Shown piece by piece: positions 8,706-17,811 of a DNA stretch of 64,000 bases (position 1 is its first letter; the number at the start of each line of letters is the position of its first letter). This DNA comes from Brachybacterium sp. FME24. Lineage in GTDB: Bacteria > Actinomycetota > Actinomycetes > Actinomycetales > Dermabacteraceae. The notes under the pieces were generated by a model, which saw nothing but the letters and a program-made list of their open reading frames with translations, made no database searches and was not told the DNA's origin. The translations under genes and the position numbers were made by a program. The stretch spans positions 124,001 to 188,000 of the forward strand of contig NZ_JABUXV010000001.1 in the NCBI RefSeq assembly GCF_014897705.1, written 5' to 3'.

Positions 8706-9533
8706 TCAGCGGCGCCAGAGGTAGGGCGTGGTGGTGGAGACCTTGAGCAGTCCGGAGCGCTCCAGGATGGGCCGGGAGAACTCGGTCGAGTCACTGTGCA
8801 GGAGCGTCCTGCCGAGGGCGAGCGCGGACCGGGCCCTCGCCGCGGTCAGCGCCCGATAGATCCCGCGGCCGCGCCACGGGGCGAGCGTCGCTCCGCCCCA
8901 GATACCGGCGAACCGGGTCCCGGGGACAGGTTCGAGCCGACCCACACTGACGATCCTCCCCTCGGCTCGCGCGATCCACAGCTCCAACCCGTCGTCCATC
9001 GCGAGCCGACGCAGGATCTCCTCGGCCCGCGCCCCGGACGCGCTGTCCCCGAACACCTCGTCCGTCATGGCGCTCATGGCGCGCACATCTCGCCGCTCAC
9101 GGATCTGATGCAGGGTGACTCCCCGGGGCAGGGGCACGTCGATCGCCAACGCCGCCGCGTCTCCGAGCATGATCGATTCCGGCTCCTCGGCCACGAATCC
9201 GTGAGCGGTCAGCGCCTCGTGCAGCCCCGGGGCACGATCGTGCCCGCGGGACTTCCACTCGACCTCGAGGAGGGACTCGTCCGTCTCGACGCGCTCCTTC
9301 ACACGGGCGACCAGGGCCTCGATGTCGACCCGGTCGCACTCGGCGAGATCGCGGTAGGTCACGAAGCCACGGCCACCGGGAAAGGTGGCCAGGAGCAGGG
9401 GGCCGAGCACGATCGTCGCCATGGCGTTCGCCGTCTCGGCCCCCGTGCGCAGCTGCTCGTCATAGGCGGCGAGCAGTACCTCCGGGGTCATCGCGGAATC
9501 GGCGGAGGCAGGCCCAGCGGGAACGTTCGTCAT
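8706..9533 (-). CDS. GNAT-family N-acetyltransferase
   Basis: 275 residues. The C-terminal half (about 135-275) is a GNAT fold with motif A visible as GGATLAPWRGRGIYRALTAAR, where RGRG-IY forms the acetyl-CoA pyrophosphate loop. The N-terminal ~130 residues are a poorly conserved domain containing ECDRVDIEALVARVKERVETDES, probably a degenerate second GNAT unit as in other two-domain actinobacterial acetyltransferases. A ribosome-binding site GGGA precedes the ATG. Substrate unknown; it converges on the SDR gene and is not in an obvious operon. Confidence 0.8.
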   Translation of the reverse strand: MTNVPAGPASADSAMTPEVLLAAYDEQLRTGAETANAMATIVLGPLLLATFPGGRGFVTYRDLAECDRVDIEALVARVKERVETDESLLEVEWKSRGHDRAPGLHEALTAHGFVAEEPESIMLGDAAALAIDVPLPRGVTLHQIRERRDVRAMSAMTDEVFGDSASGARAEEILRRLAMDDGLELWIARAEGRIVSVGRLEPVPGTRFAGIWGGATLAPWRGRGIYRALTAARARSALALGRTLLHSDSTEFSRPILERSGLLKVSTTTPYLWRR

Positions 9534-9601
9534 GGGTCCCTCTTCCCTGCAGATTCCGGGCAGCTCAGAAGGAGCCTATCGTCGCCGATCGGTGCGGCGA
9601 C

Positions 9602-12600
9602 CTACGAGTTCTGTCCCGGTGCTCCCTCTCGCCCCTTCCCCGGCGTCCCCTCCGGCTTGCCGGTGGTGCCGTCGGGCTTGCCCGGCTTCTCAGGCTGGCC
9701 GGGCTTATCAGGCTTGCCGGGCTTATCAGGCTTGCCGGGCTTGTCGTCGCCGGTCGCAGTGAACGCGCTGAGCTGGACGATGCCTTCGAAGGGCTCTTCG
9801 CTCGGGGCGCCGAGCGCCGTCTCGCGCAGCTGCTTCGGGTCGACCGCTCGGGTCTCGTCCCGGGTGACTGCGAACCAGCCGTACGGCGTTCCTGTCTTCA
9901 GCCCGTCCCAGGCGACGGTGGCGGGCTCCCCGGAGCCGTGGGTGACCTCGCCGATCACGTGATCGCTCGGGGTCAGGCCCATCAGGGCGTCGGTCTGGAA
10001 CGTCGTCGTGCGGGTCTCGAACTGCACGGGCAGTCGGAAGTCGTCCTCGTGCCCGTTGTAGCGGGCCCTGGTGTCGTACTCGCTGGCGCCGAACTCGTCC
10101 AGCTGCGGGGAGTACGTATCGACCGCCATCTCACCGCGGTCCATGTCGAACTGCAGCAGGCGGAAGAAGGAGGCGCCGAGGCGCAGCCCGTCGTCGCCGT
10201 CGTAGCCGCCGATGTCGGTCAGCCCCATCTGCTCGGCGCTCATCTCGTAGAACTGGTAGTCGGCCAGCAGCTCGACGACGTTGTTGCCTGTGCTGCCGAC
10301 GTCCTTGCGCACCCCGATGCTCACGCCGTGCTCGTGCCCGGACAGCACCAGGGCGACATTGGAGTGCTTGGTCAGGATCTGCTCGCGGATGATCTGACCG
10401 TCCTTGGAGAACGTGCCCCCACGGCCGTCGGGCTCATCGCTGGGCTTGTTGTACGCGTGGGTGAGGATGATGGCGTTGCGGGTCGAGTACTGGTCGAGCA
10501 CCTCGCTGGCCCAGGCGGTCTCCTCCTCGGTCACGACATAGCCGAGGTTGACGGCGATGAAGTCGTGCCCGGCGGCGCTGAACAGGTTGTAACTGTTCTC
10601 GTTGTCGCCCGGCTTCCACGGGTGGTACTCGGCCCCGGCCTGCTTCCAGGACTCCGACTGCGCGAGAGCCTCGTATCGCTCGGGACCGAAGTACTCGTTG
10701 TACAGGCTGTCGCTGCCCACGTCGTTGCCGCCGCGGTTGTCGTGGTTGCCCGGCAGCACCGAGTGCGGGACGCCGGTCTCCTCGAGGAGCTTCTGGGTCT
10801 CGGAGGCGAACTCGAACTCCCGGGTCGCCACCGCCCGGTCCTCGTGGTTCGTGTTCCAGTTCTCGATGATGTCGCCGGTGTGGGCGACGTAGGCGAGCTT
10901 GTGCTCCTCGCCGTGCTCGGACACCCACCGGTAGGAGTCCTCGTACGCGTCGGCCCAGACCTCGCGCTCCTCGGCTGTCTCCTGCTCGGTGGCACCCTCG
11001 GAGAGGTACTGGGTGTCGGTGATGTGCATGAGGGAGAAGTCGAAGTCGTCGGGATCTTCGAAGCTGTCGCGGATCGGCTCGTCCAGGTCGTCGGCGAAGG
11101 GGTCCGTGCCCAGCACGAGCGCTTCGATGGTGCCGTCCGAGTCGTGGTGCGCGGCCGCCGGAGCGGTGAGCTCGACCTGGCTGTCGGCGGAACCACGCGC
11201 GGAATCGGCGATCTCGTAGGTGCCGGTCTCGGTGTTCCGCAGCAGCAGTCGCACCTCGCGGGAGGGGTCGACCTGGCCGCGCCACAGGACCTTCTGTCCG
11301 GCAGCGGTGAAGGGGATGGACGTGCGCAGCGCAGGGACCTGAGCGCTGACGGGGGCGTCGAGCGCCTGGCCGTCGGCGGGGTTCAGCGCGTCCTCGACCG
11401 CGGTCGCGTCCTGCAGTTCGACGTCTCCGGGCACCGTGCCGTCGGCCGAGAGGGCGGCGGTGTCGATGACGCCCTGCTGGGAGCTCCCGGCCGCAGCGAC
11501 GTCACCCTGAAGGAAGGTGGTGCGCAGCGCGGCTCCGGTGGGATGGGTGGCGCGCGCGGTCAGCTGGGCGGTCCCGGCGCCGTTCTGCTGGGTGGTGCCG
11601 TCCGCGGTGGGGATCGAGGTGGAGGTGAACGGGAACGAACCGGAGACCTCTGCACCGAACGAGTCGGTTCCCGAGTAGGCGATCGTGTGCTCGCCCTCGC
11701 GCAGACCCGCGCCGACCTCGTCACCGAGGGAGACGGGCTCCCCGTCGAGGGTGAACGAGAGCCGGGTGGCCAGCAGCTCCTCGTGCGCGATCGTGCCCGC
11801 GAGAGTGGTGGGCGCGGTCAGCGGGGTGTCTGGGGCGGGGCTGGTCAGCTCGAAGGAGACCTCCTCCTCGGAGCGGTTCGCGAAGGTCTCCGCGTACCGG
11901 GCTGTGACCTCTTCGGCGCCCAGGGCGCGACTGTGGATACCGGCGTTCGCGACCGAGGCGGTGCCGTGGAACTGGGGTTCGCCGCTGCCGTTGGTGTCGG
12001 CGCCCAGGAAGAACTGACGCGCGCTCTCCTTGGGGGGCGTGATCGACCCGCGTTCGGTCGGGGTCGAGGCGACCTTCTCGCCGTTGAGGTACAGGGAGAG
12101 GGTTCCTCCGTCCCAGACGCCGGCCGCGTGATACCAGACTCCCTGCTGGATCTCCACGCCGGCGCCGTAGTAGGTGCCGCCCACGTTGACCATCATCTTC
12201 AGCGTCGAGCCGTAGGCAGTCAGCGAGAACCCGCCGGCTTCCTTGGCTCCGCAGAAGTTGCCGGTGGCTTCGGAGGTCCCGTCGGTGAGCCCGCCATCGA
12301 AACGGACGGTGCACTCCAAGGTCAGGGCATTGGCTGTGTCGTCGAAGCCGTCGGCGAAGTCGTAGCGGACGGCGTTGGTGCCGTCGAAGCCGGCGACGTC
12401 CCGACCCAGGGCGGTATCGGCGGCGATCGTCGGGGCCTCGCCGAAGCCGGTCACAGTGCGGTCCCGGGCAGCGTCCTCGGTCGAGCCGGAGTCGATGTCG
12501 ACGTCGAGCACGTCGGGGGCGGGTGCCTCGACCGTGGGCTCCGGCAGGGGTGCGCGCGCGGGTGCCGCTCCGCCGAGGGCGGGGGCGGGCTGCGCGGGGG

Positions 12601-12712
12601 CGATGGCCGAGACGGCGGGAAGGGCGGGGACGGCCGAGGAGATCGCCGGGGTCATGCCGAAGGCGACGGCGGCGGCGAGGGTGACGGACAGGGTGCGCCA
12701 GGAGGAGGACAC
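9602..12712 (-). CDS. Secreted LamG-domain metallophosphoesterase
   Basis: Large exported phosphoesterase of 1036 residues, starting at a GTG preceded by GGAG five bases upstream. A Sec signal peptide (about residues 1-28) is followed by an Ala/Pro linker, a LamG/concanavalin-like domain (about 75-250, with AAGVWDGGTLSLYLNGEKV), an Ig-like region, and a calcineurin-type phosphoesterase (about 555-830). The metal-binding motifs are HITDTQ, HTGDIIENW, LPGNHDNRG, THAYN and SGHEHG. The last ~45 residues are low-complexity KPGKPDKPG repeats without an LPXTG or membrane anchor, a tail more like a wall-associating spacer. Probably acts outside the cell on phosphoesters. The start at 12712 discards a long upstream open frame that has no sensible protein. 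Confidence 0.88.
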   Translation of the reverse strand: MSSSWRTLSVTLAAAVAFGMTPAISSAVPALPAVSAIAPAQPAPALGGAAPARAPLPEPTVEAPAPDVLDVDIDSGSTEDAARDRTVTGFGEAPTIAADTALGRDVAGFDGTNAVRYDFADGFDDTANALTLECTVRFDGGLTDGTSEATGNFCGAKEAGGFSLTAYGSTLKMMVNVGGTYYGAGVEIQQGVWYHAAGVWDGGTLSLYLNGEKVASTPTERGSITPPKESARQFFLGADTNGSGEPQFHGTASVANAGIHSRALGAEEVTARYAETFANRSEEEVSFELTSPAPDTPLTAPTTLAGTIAHEELLATRLSFTLDGEPVSLGDEVGAGLREGEHTIAYSGTDSFGAEVSGSFPFTSTSIPTADGTTQQNGAGTAQLTARATHPTGAALRTTFLQGDVAAAGSSQQGVIDTAALSADGTVPGDVELQDATAVEDALNPADGQALDAPVSAQVPALRTSIPFTAAGQKVLWRGQVDPSREVRLLLRNTETGTYEIADSARGSADSQVELTAPAAAHHDSDGTIEALVLGTDPFADDLDEPIRDSFEDPDDFDFSLMHITDTQYLSEGATEQETAEEREVWADAYEDSYRWVSEHGEEHKLAYVAHTGDIIENWNTNHEDRAVATREFEFASETQKLLEETGVPHSVLPGNHDNRGGNDVGSDSLYNEYFGPERYEALAQSESWKQAGAEYHPWKPGDNENSYNLFSAAGHDFIAVNLGYVVTEEETAWASEVLDQYSTRNAIILTHAYNKPSDEPDGRGGTFSKDGQIIREQILTKHSNVALVLSGHEHGVSIGVRKDVGSTGNNVVELLADYQFYEMSAEQMGLTDIGGYDGDDGLRLGASFFRLLQFDMDRGEMAVDTYSPQLDEFGASEYDTRARYNGHEDDFRLPVQFETRTTTFQTDALMGLTPSDHVIGEVTHGSGEPATVAWDGLKTGTPYGWFAVTRDETRAVDPKQLRETALGAPSEEPFEGIVQLSAFTATGDDKPGKPDKPGKPDKPGQPEKPGKPDGTTGKPEGTPGKGREGAPGQNS

Positions 12713-12988
12713 AGGAGCTCCAGGGGTTGGAGTGGTCTGGGGTCGCCTGAACGCTAGGGATCGCGTCGGGCGACGACATGCCGTACAGCCGAACCCCCTG
12801 CGTCCAGAAGATGACCACTGGATGGCTAGCGCCCGATATGTCCACTTGGTGGCCCCGATCTGACATCCCAGGTCACGCCAGGGTGGGCGCGCTCCCATAT
12901 CGACGTCGCCGACTCCTGGCATCGAGCGCCCGCAGGGCTGGTCCGCCCATCGACCGCCGCAGCTCGTCACCACCCCGCTGGCGCCGCG

Positions 12989-13003
12989 TAGATTGCCGGG
13001 ATG
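12989..13003 (+). promoter_or_regulatory. Leaderless -10 element before phosphotransferase
   Basis: TAGATT (12989-12994) is followed by exactly six bases and then the ATG at 13001, the spacing expected if transcription begins at the start codon. No ribosome-binding site is present. Confidence 0.55.
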
Positions 13004-13906
13004 AGCGGAGCGGACGACACGAACGGCAGTGTGGCCGGGGAGCTGGCGAGGGGACTCGGACTGACCCTCACGTCGACGGTCCCGGCCCGGAGCACCGAGA
13101 GCTGGCGGGCGCAGGGCCCCGGGCAGGACCTCCTGCTGCGCCGGTATCTCGATCTGTCCGAGGTCGGGCAGAGCGAGCTCGGCCGGAATGTCGCCTGGCA
13201 GGCGGAGCTGCGCGAGGTCGCCGCCGGCGAGGGATGGCCGACCGCTCGCCCCCACGGCGACCCGATCGCCCACGCGGGGAGCTGGTGGACCCTGGAGCAG
13301 TTCCTGCCCGGCCGCCACCGCCCCGTCCCCGCCGCCACGCAGGCCCGGATCCTCACCGCATGGCACGCCACGGCGTTCCCGCTGGAACGTCTTGGTCCGC
13401 GCCCGGGCGCCTTCGACACCCTGGCGGTCCTCGTCGACGCAGATGTCCCCGCACTGCTGGGCACCTGCTCCGACGCCGAGGACCGCTCCTGGCTGCTGCG
13501 ACGATTCGATCAGGCGAGCGCGATCGCCGACGCCGTCGACTGGACTGCGTCCCGACGCGTCCTGGTGCACGGGGATCTCGTGGGCCGCAACCTGCTGTGG
13601 GACGGGGAGCGCCTGACCGGGGTGATCGACCTCGAGCTGGCCACGGTCGACCGACGAGTCACGGAGATGACCACGAGCTGGAGGTGCCGCTACGACGACC
13701 TGGCGCTCGCCGTGCACCGGCTCGACCCGTTCACGGACCACGAATGGCGGATGCTGCTGGTCGACTGGTGGGCGCTGCTGCTCACCCTGTCGGCCTTCCA
13801 CCTGCGCCGCGGCAGACAGCCCGATCGCTGGGAGCTCGATGGACTTCGCCGGGAGACGGAGCTCTCGCGCCTTCTGGAGCGCGGCGAGTTCCCGGCAACG
13901 CCATGA
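13001..13906 (+). CDS. Aminoglycoside-phosphotransferase-family kinase
   Basis: 301 residues of the APH/choline-kinase fold. The catalytic loop VLVHGDLVGRNLLWD (about residues 187-201) contains the HGDxxxxN Brenner motif, and GVIDLELATVDRR supplies the magnesium-binding Asp. The N-lobe is short and lacks a clear APH(3') nucleotide motif, so the substrate could be a small metabolite rather than an antibiotic. It stands alone between divergent or convergent genes and is preceded by a leaderless promoter. Confidence 0.8.
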   Translation: MSGADDTNGSVAGELARGLGLTLTSTVPARSTESWRAQGPGQDLLLRRYLDLSEVGQSELGRNVAWQAELREVAAGEGWPTARPHGDPIAHAGSWWTLEQFLPGRHRPVPAATQARILTAWHATAFPLERLGPRPGAFDTLAVLVDADVPALLGTCSDAEDRSWLLRRFDQASAIADAVDWTASRRVLVHGDLVGRNLLWDGERLTGVIDLELATVDRRVTEMTTSWRCRYDDLALAVHRLDPFTDHEWRMLLVDWWALLLTLSAFHLRRGRQPDRWELDGLRRETELSRLLERGEFPATP

Positions 13907-13997
13907 CCTTGCCACAGGCCGCGATCGGTGTCCCGTGATGGGGCCTGCCGTGCACAATCCCGTTGACCTCGCCTCGACGCTCCGGCATTCTGCCGAC

Positions 13998-14222
13998 ATG
14001 GGACAGGCACAGGGTTTCGACCATGAGGTCCGTGACAACGGCGACGTCGTGATCACCCATCACGGCCAGGTCGCCACGATCCTGCGCGGCCGGCGCGCCG
14101 CGGAGTTCCTCGAGGAGGTCGGCGCGGATCCGCAGCTCACGATGGCGCGCTGGACCGGGAACTACAAGCACGGCAATGAACGCACCGCGAAGGACCACCC
14201 ACGCAACCGTCGCGGACGGTGA
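13998..14222 (+). CDS. Small conserved-looking protein, 74 aa
   Basis: A 74-residue, basic-tailed soluble protein (MGQAQGFDHEVRDNGDVVITHHG at its start; ends with KDHPRNRRGR). The middle, GQVATILRGRRAAEFLEEV, looks like a strand-turn-helix. The ATG at 13998 lies six bases after CATTCT, matching the leaderless pattern seen elsewhere here, and an upstream in-frame extension lacks any start signal. I do not recognise the family; it appears to be a genuine small gene because codon bias is normal and the frame ends cleanly before the convergent kinase gene. Confidence 0.6.
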   Translation: MGQAQGFDHEVRDNGDVVITHHGQVATILRGRRAAEFLEEVGADPQLTMARWTGNYKHGNERTAKDHPRNRRGR

Positions 14223-14230
14223 GCGCTCCC

Positions 14231-15073
14231 TCACCCCCAGGTCAACGGGTCCAGATGCAGGTAGTCCCGCAGTCGTTCGGGGTCGAGGGTGATGCCGAGA
14301 GCCTCCTCGAGCAGAGCGCCGGCTTCCCGGGCGTCCTCAGCGGTCGCCCACGTCTCGCGAGCGGTCTCCACGAGCAGGGCGAGGTCGACGTGGCGGTCGG
14401 CGATGCCCGCGCGGCCGACGTCGAGGAACCCGGTCACCGAGAGCTGCTCGGGATCGATCATGATGTTGGCGAGCGTGAGGTCGCCGTGGGTCATCACCGC
14501 GGAGCCGGCCTCGAGCGCGATGAGACGGTCGCGGCGCGTGCGAAGCGTGTCCAGGAGCTGTTGCGGGCGGGTTCCCTGCTGGTCCGCGGGGAGGAACTCG
14601 ACGATGACGGCATCGCGGGCGACGACGTCCTCCGCCAGGGCGAAGCGCTGCTGGACCCCGGCCGGGAACGGGCACGATCCCCCGTCCACGTCGTGGAGCT
14701 GCCGCACTGCTCGGACGATCGACGACCAGGCCGCCCGGAGATCGCGTCCGTCCAGCGTATCTGCGGGGACGCCGCGCAGGGTGGACGAGACGAGTACCCG
14801 CCCCCCGTCCGGCGCGAGGTTCCACTCGAGGACCTGCGGGACCGCGACCCCGGCGTCCCGGAGCCAGAGGAGGCGGTCACGCTCGGCCTCGAGCTCGGCG
14901 ACGTCGCTCGGCCCCACCTGCTTCGCGTATCGACTCCCGTCGACGCAGCGCCGGACCACCGCTCCCGACTCGCCGCGCGCCACGACCTCCCACTCGTCTT
15001 CCCGCGGTCGCCACAGCACCGGCTCGGCCCCGGACGAGGCGGCTCGCAGCGGCCGCTGATCCTGCGAGAACAT
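14231..15073 (-). CDS. APH(3')-like phosphotransferase
   Basis: 280-residue kinase with strong aminoglycoside 3'-phosphotransferase signatures. THGDLTLANIM is the catalytic loop (His-Gly-Asp and Asn), and GFLDVGRAGIADRHVDLAL matches the APH(3') magnesium-binding block (D-x-GR-x-G-x-ADR). Length is close to the usual 264. Its ATG overlaps the TGA of the ABC-F gene by one base (TGATG), so translation is coupled. The pairing of an APH(3')-like enzyme with an ABC-F ribosome protector suggests an intrinsic antibiotic-tolerance module; real resistance is not shown by sequence. Confidence 0.85.
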   Translation of the reverse strand: MFSQDQRPLRAASSGAEPVLWRPREDEWEVVARGESGAVVRRCVDGSRYAKQVGPSDVAELEAERDRLLWLRDAGVAVPQVLEWNLAPDGGRVLVSSTLRGVPADTLDGRDLRAAWSSIVRAVRQLHDVDGGSCPFPAGVQQRFALAEDVVARDAVIVEFLPADQQGTRPQQLLDTLRTRRDRLIALEAGSAVMTHGDLTLANIMIDPEQLSVTGFLDVGRAGIADRHVDLALLVETARETWATAEDAREAGALLEEALGITLDPERLRDYLHLDPLTWG

Positions 15074-16740
15074 CACTGTTCGCTCACCTGCCCGGCCTCC
15101 ACCCGCCATCGTCGATCGGTGCGCACCGTCTCGAGCATCCTCCGGTCGTGGGTCACCAGCAGCAGCGTGCCGTCGTAGTTCTCCAGGGCCTGCTCCAGCT
15201 GCTCGATGGCCGGCAGGTCCAGATGGTTCGTCGGCTCGTCCAGGACGAGGAGGTTCACGCCCCGCGCCTGGAGCAGCGCGAGCCCGGCGCGGGTCCGCTC
15301 CCCCGGTGACAGCTCATCCACCGGGCGGCCCACGTGCTCGGCACGGAGACCGAACTTCGCCAGCAGCGTGCGCACCTCGGCCGGGGTCATCTCCGGGATC
15401 TGCGCCTCGAGCACCGCTGTCAGCGGGGCGGTTCCGGTCAGCAGGGACCGGGCCTGGTCGATCTCCCCGATCTGCACGCTCGCCCCGAGAGTCGCTCTGC
15501 CGCCGTCGGGTCGCTGGCGGCCCAGCAGCGCTCGCAGGAGGGTTGACTTGCCGGCGCCGTTGGGACCGGTGATCCCGATCCGCTCTCCCGCGTTGACCTG
15601 CAACGACACTGGACCCAGAGCGAACGACCCCTGCCGCATCACAGCCCCGCTGAGGGTGGAGACGACGGTGCCTGATCGGGGCGCGGAGCCGATGGTGAAC
15701 GCGAGCTGCCACTCCTTGCGCGGTTCCTCGACCTCGTCGAGCCGTGCGATCCGGCTTTCCATCTGGCGCACCTTCTGGGCCTGCTTCTCACTGGACTCGG
15801 TCGAGGCCCTGCGCCGGATCTTGTCGTTGTCCGGAGCCTTCTTCATCGCATTGCGCACGCCCAGACTCGACCATTCCCGTTGCGTGCGAGCCCGGGAGAC
15901 GAGGTCGGCCTTCGTGGTGGCGAACTCCTCGTACTTCTCGCGCTGCTGACGGCGCTGCGTGGCCCGCTCCTCCAGGTACGCGTCGTAACCGCCGCCGTAG
16001 ACGCGATTGCTGTGCTGGGCGAGATCGAGCTCGAGGACGCGGGTGACGCAGCGGGAGAGGAACTCGCGGTCGTGGCTGACCAGCACCACCGCGCCGCGCA
16101 GTCCGCGCACGAAGGACTCGAGCCGTTCGAGGCCGTCGAGGTCGAGATCGTTGGTGGGTTCGTCCAGCAGCACGATGTCGAAGCGCGACAGGAGCAGCGC
16201 CGCCAGGCCCACGCGCGCGGCCTGGCCGCCGGAGAGCGAGGCCATCGGGGTCTGCTCGACGTCGCTGCGGTCCAGTTCGAGTCCGAGCTCGGCGAGCACG
16301 AGGGGGATGCGCTCCTCGAGGTCGGCGGCGCCGCTGGCGAGCCAGCGGTCCAGGGCCGCGGAGTAGATATCGGCCGGGTCACCGGCGCCGGAGCCCGTCG
16401 GCGCCGGGTCTCCGAGAGCCGCGGCTGCGGCGTCCATGTCCCTCGTCGCCCGGGCGCAGCCGGTGCGGCGGGCGATGTACCCGGCGATGGACTCCCCGAG
16501 GATCCGCTCCTGCTCCTGGGGCAGCCAGCCCACGAAGGCATCGGCCGGCGACAGGGAGACGGTGCCCGCCTGCGGCTCCTCGACACCGGCCAGCATCCGC
16601 AGCAGGGTGGACTTCCCGGCGCCGTTCGCACCCACGACCCCGACGACGTCACCGGGCGCGACGGTCAGGTCGAGCCCGTCGAAGAGGGTGCGGTGGCCGT
16701 ACCCGCCGGCCAGGCCGTGGGCGACGAGAGTTGCGGTCAT
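15073..16740 (-). CDS. ABC-F family ATP-binding protein
   Basis: Soluble tandem ABC ATPase of 555 residues without membrane segments. Cassette 1 has Walker A GANGAGKST (about 37-45), signature LSGGQAARVGLA and Walker B VLLDEPTNDLDL. A basic linker rich in Arg, Lys and Gln (about 255-335) is the ribosome-contacting region. Cassette 2 has GPNGAGKST, LSPGERTRAGLA and LVLDEPTNHLDL. ABC-F proteins act on ribosomes; some dislodge antibiotics and others are housekeeping factors. Coupling to an APH(3')-like kinase favours the resistance type, as in macrolide/lincosamide-protecting actinobacterial ABC-F proteins, but subfamily placement needs a tree. Confidence 0.9.
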   Translation of the reverse strand: MTATLVAHGLAGGYGHRTLFDGLDLTVAPGDVVGVVGANGAGKSTLLRMLAGVEEPQAGTVSLSPADAFVGWLPQEQERILGESIAGYIARRTGCARATRDMDAAAAALGDPAPTGSGAGDPADIYSAALDRWLASGAADLEERIPLVLAELGLELDRSDVEQTPMASLSGGQAARVGLAALLLSRFDIVLLDEPTNDLDLDGLERLESFVRGLRGAVVLVSHDREFLSRCVTRVLELDLAQHSNRVYGGGYDAYLEERATQRRQQREKYEEFATTKADLVSRARTQREWSSLGVRNAMKKAPDNDKIRRRASTESSEKQAQKVRQMESRIARLDEVEEPRKEWQLAFTIGSAPRSGTVVSTLSGAVMRQGSFALGPVSLQVNAGERIGITGPNGAGKSTLLRALLGRQRPDGGRATLGASVQIGEIDQARSLLTGTAPLTAVLEAQIPEMTPAEVRTLLAKFGLRAEHVGRPVDELSPGERTRAGLALLQARGVNLLVLDEPTNHLDLPAIEQLEQALENYDGTLLLVTHDRRMLETVRTDRRWRVEAGQVSEQ

Positions 16741-16967
16741 CGGGCGATTCTCCCACCGACCCAGGAGTCGAGGTCATCGCCGCCGGTCCGGCGCGAAGAT
16801 GTCGCGATAAGAGCATGTATCGGACAGGTGTTGATCGTTCGTCGGGGCTCTGGTGCATTCTCTGATCGTGCAGACCGGACCGACCGTGCGTCTCGCACCG
16901 CTGCCCCTCCCTGCAGCGTCTCGACGTCCGTCTGGCGCAGGACCCTCGCTCTCCTGAAGGAGACCCC

Positions 16968-17333
16968 ATGCACTTCTCCCGTGACATGACCGACGCGTTC
17001 GCCGATTGGCTCGAGCGCGATCGGATTCAGCGCGCCCTGATCGCGGCGCGTCCCGGGCTCGCACACACGATGGTCCTCGACGAGGTGCGGCCGCTACTGC
17101 GGATCCCGAGCTCCGACGGCGGATTCATCGTGGTCGCCAAGACGTTCGAGGGGGCGGCGACGCAGTGGGTCGTCGGCGTTCCCGCGCGGCCCGAGCCGAT
17201 CATCCATGAGCCGGGCTCCCGCGACGAGATAGTCCGGACCGTGATCGATCAACTGGACGGGTCCAGCGGACGCGCGAACGACGCGACCGTTCTCGTCCAG
17301 GCCCAGCCGGGAGGCGCCGACCCGGCGTCGTGA
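16968..17333 (+). CDS. Hypothetical protein, 121 aa
   Basis: Start supported by AAGGAG six bases before the ATG. The protein is soluble, begins MHFSRDMTDAFADWLERD, and contains DGGFIVVAKTFEGAATQWVVGVPARPEP followed by a helix DEIVRTVIDQLDG. No catalytic motif or known domain is recognised. It converges on the pterin dehydratase and is divergent from the ABC-F/APH operon. Confidence 0.65.
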   Translation: MHFSRDMTDAFADWLERDRIQRALIAARPGLAHTMVLDEVRPLLRIPSSDGGFIVVAKTFEGAATQWVVGVPARPEPIIHEPGSRDEIVRTVIDQLDGSSGRANDATVLVQAQPGGADPAS

Positions 17334-17359
17334 CAGTCCCCGGCGGTGATCGCCAGGTC

Positions 17360-17674
17360 TCACGCGGATTCGGCCGACGCGCCGAGCTCGGCCGCGCGGT
17401 CGCTGATCGTCCGTGCCAGGGCGATGTCGCGACGGGTGACCCCACCGACGTCGTGACTGGACAACGTGATCTCGACAGCCGGGTAGGTCAACATGATGTC
17501 CGGGTGGTGCCCAGCGGCCTCAGCCGCCGCGCCGATCCTGTTCACGAGATCCAGGCCGGTCGCGAAATCTCCGGTGGCGAAACGGGCCGCAAGCGTGTCA
17601 TCGACGCGGCGCCAATCGGCGAGCGCGGCGTCACTGATCTCGGACGGGGACAGCTTCTGCTTCGGATCTGCCAT
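17360..17674 (-). CDS. phhB: Pterin-4a-carbinolamine dehydratase
   Basis: Small 104-residue enzyme that dehydrates 4a-hydroxytetrahydrobiopterin, recycling the pterin cofactor of aromatic amino-acid hydroxylases; in bacteria without such hydroxylases it may act on molybdopterin or folate side-products. The signature AAEAAGHHPDIML...HDVGGVTRRDIALA carries the active-site HH-P-D and the conserved GG(L/V)T-x-x-D. The start MADPKQKLSPSEI gives the usual family length; a longer upstream frame is rejected. Confidence 0.88.
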   Translation of the reverse strand: MADPKQKLSPSEISDAALADWRRVDDTLAARFATGDFATGLDLVNRIGAAAEAAGHHPDIMLTYPAVEITLSSHDVGGVTRRDIALARTISDRAAELGASAESA

Positions 17675-17796
17675 GGGTCCATCGTGCCTCCGGAAGCAGC
17701 CCTGGTCCACCCCTGGTGAGCAGCATGCGGGCACAGAGGCCGGGCAGGAGAGTGCAGGGCCTCCCGTCCGAGTACGCGGTCTGGGCGGAGGTGTCA

Positions 17797-17811
17797 TAGA
17801 TTGACCGCATG
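17797..17811 (+). promoter_or_regulatory. Leaderless -10 element before acyltransferase
   Basis: TAGATT (17797-17802), six-base spacer, then ATG at 17809. This repeats exactly the arrangement before the kinase at 13001. Confidence 0.55.

Noticed and set aside
9938..12757. 939-codon plus-strand frame opposite the metallophosphoesterase
   Set aside because: Antisense of a clear secreted enzyme; the translation is Val/Gly/Glu-rich without domains.
12713..14056. Upstream extension of the metallophosphoesterase frame
   Set aside because: Open by GC bias only; the GTG at 12712 has a ribosome-binding site and begins a signal peptide, and the extension crosses the phosphotransferase gene.
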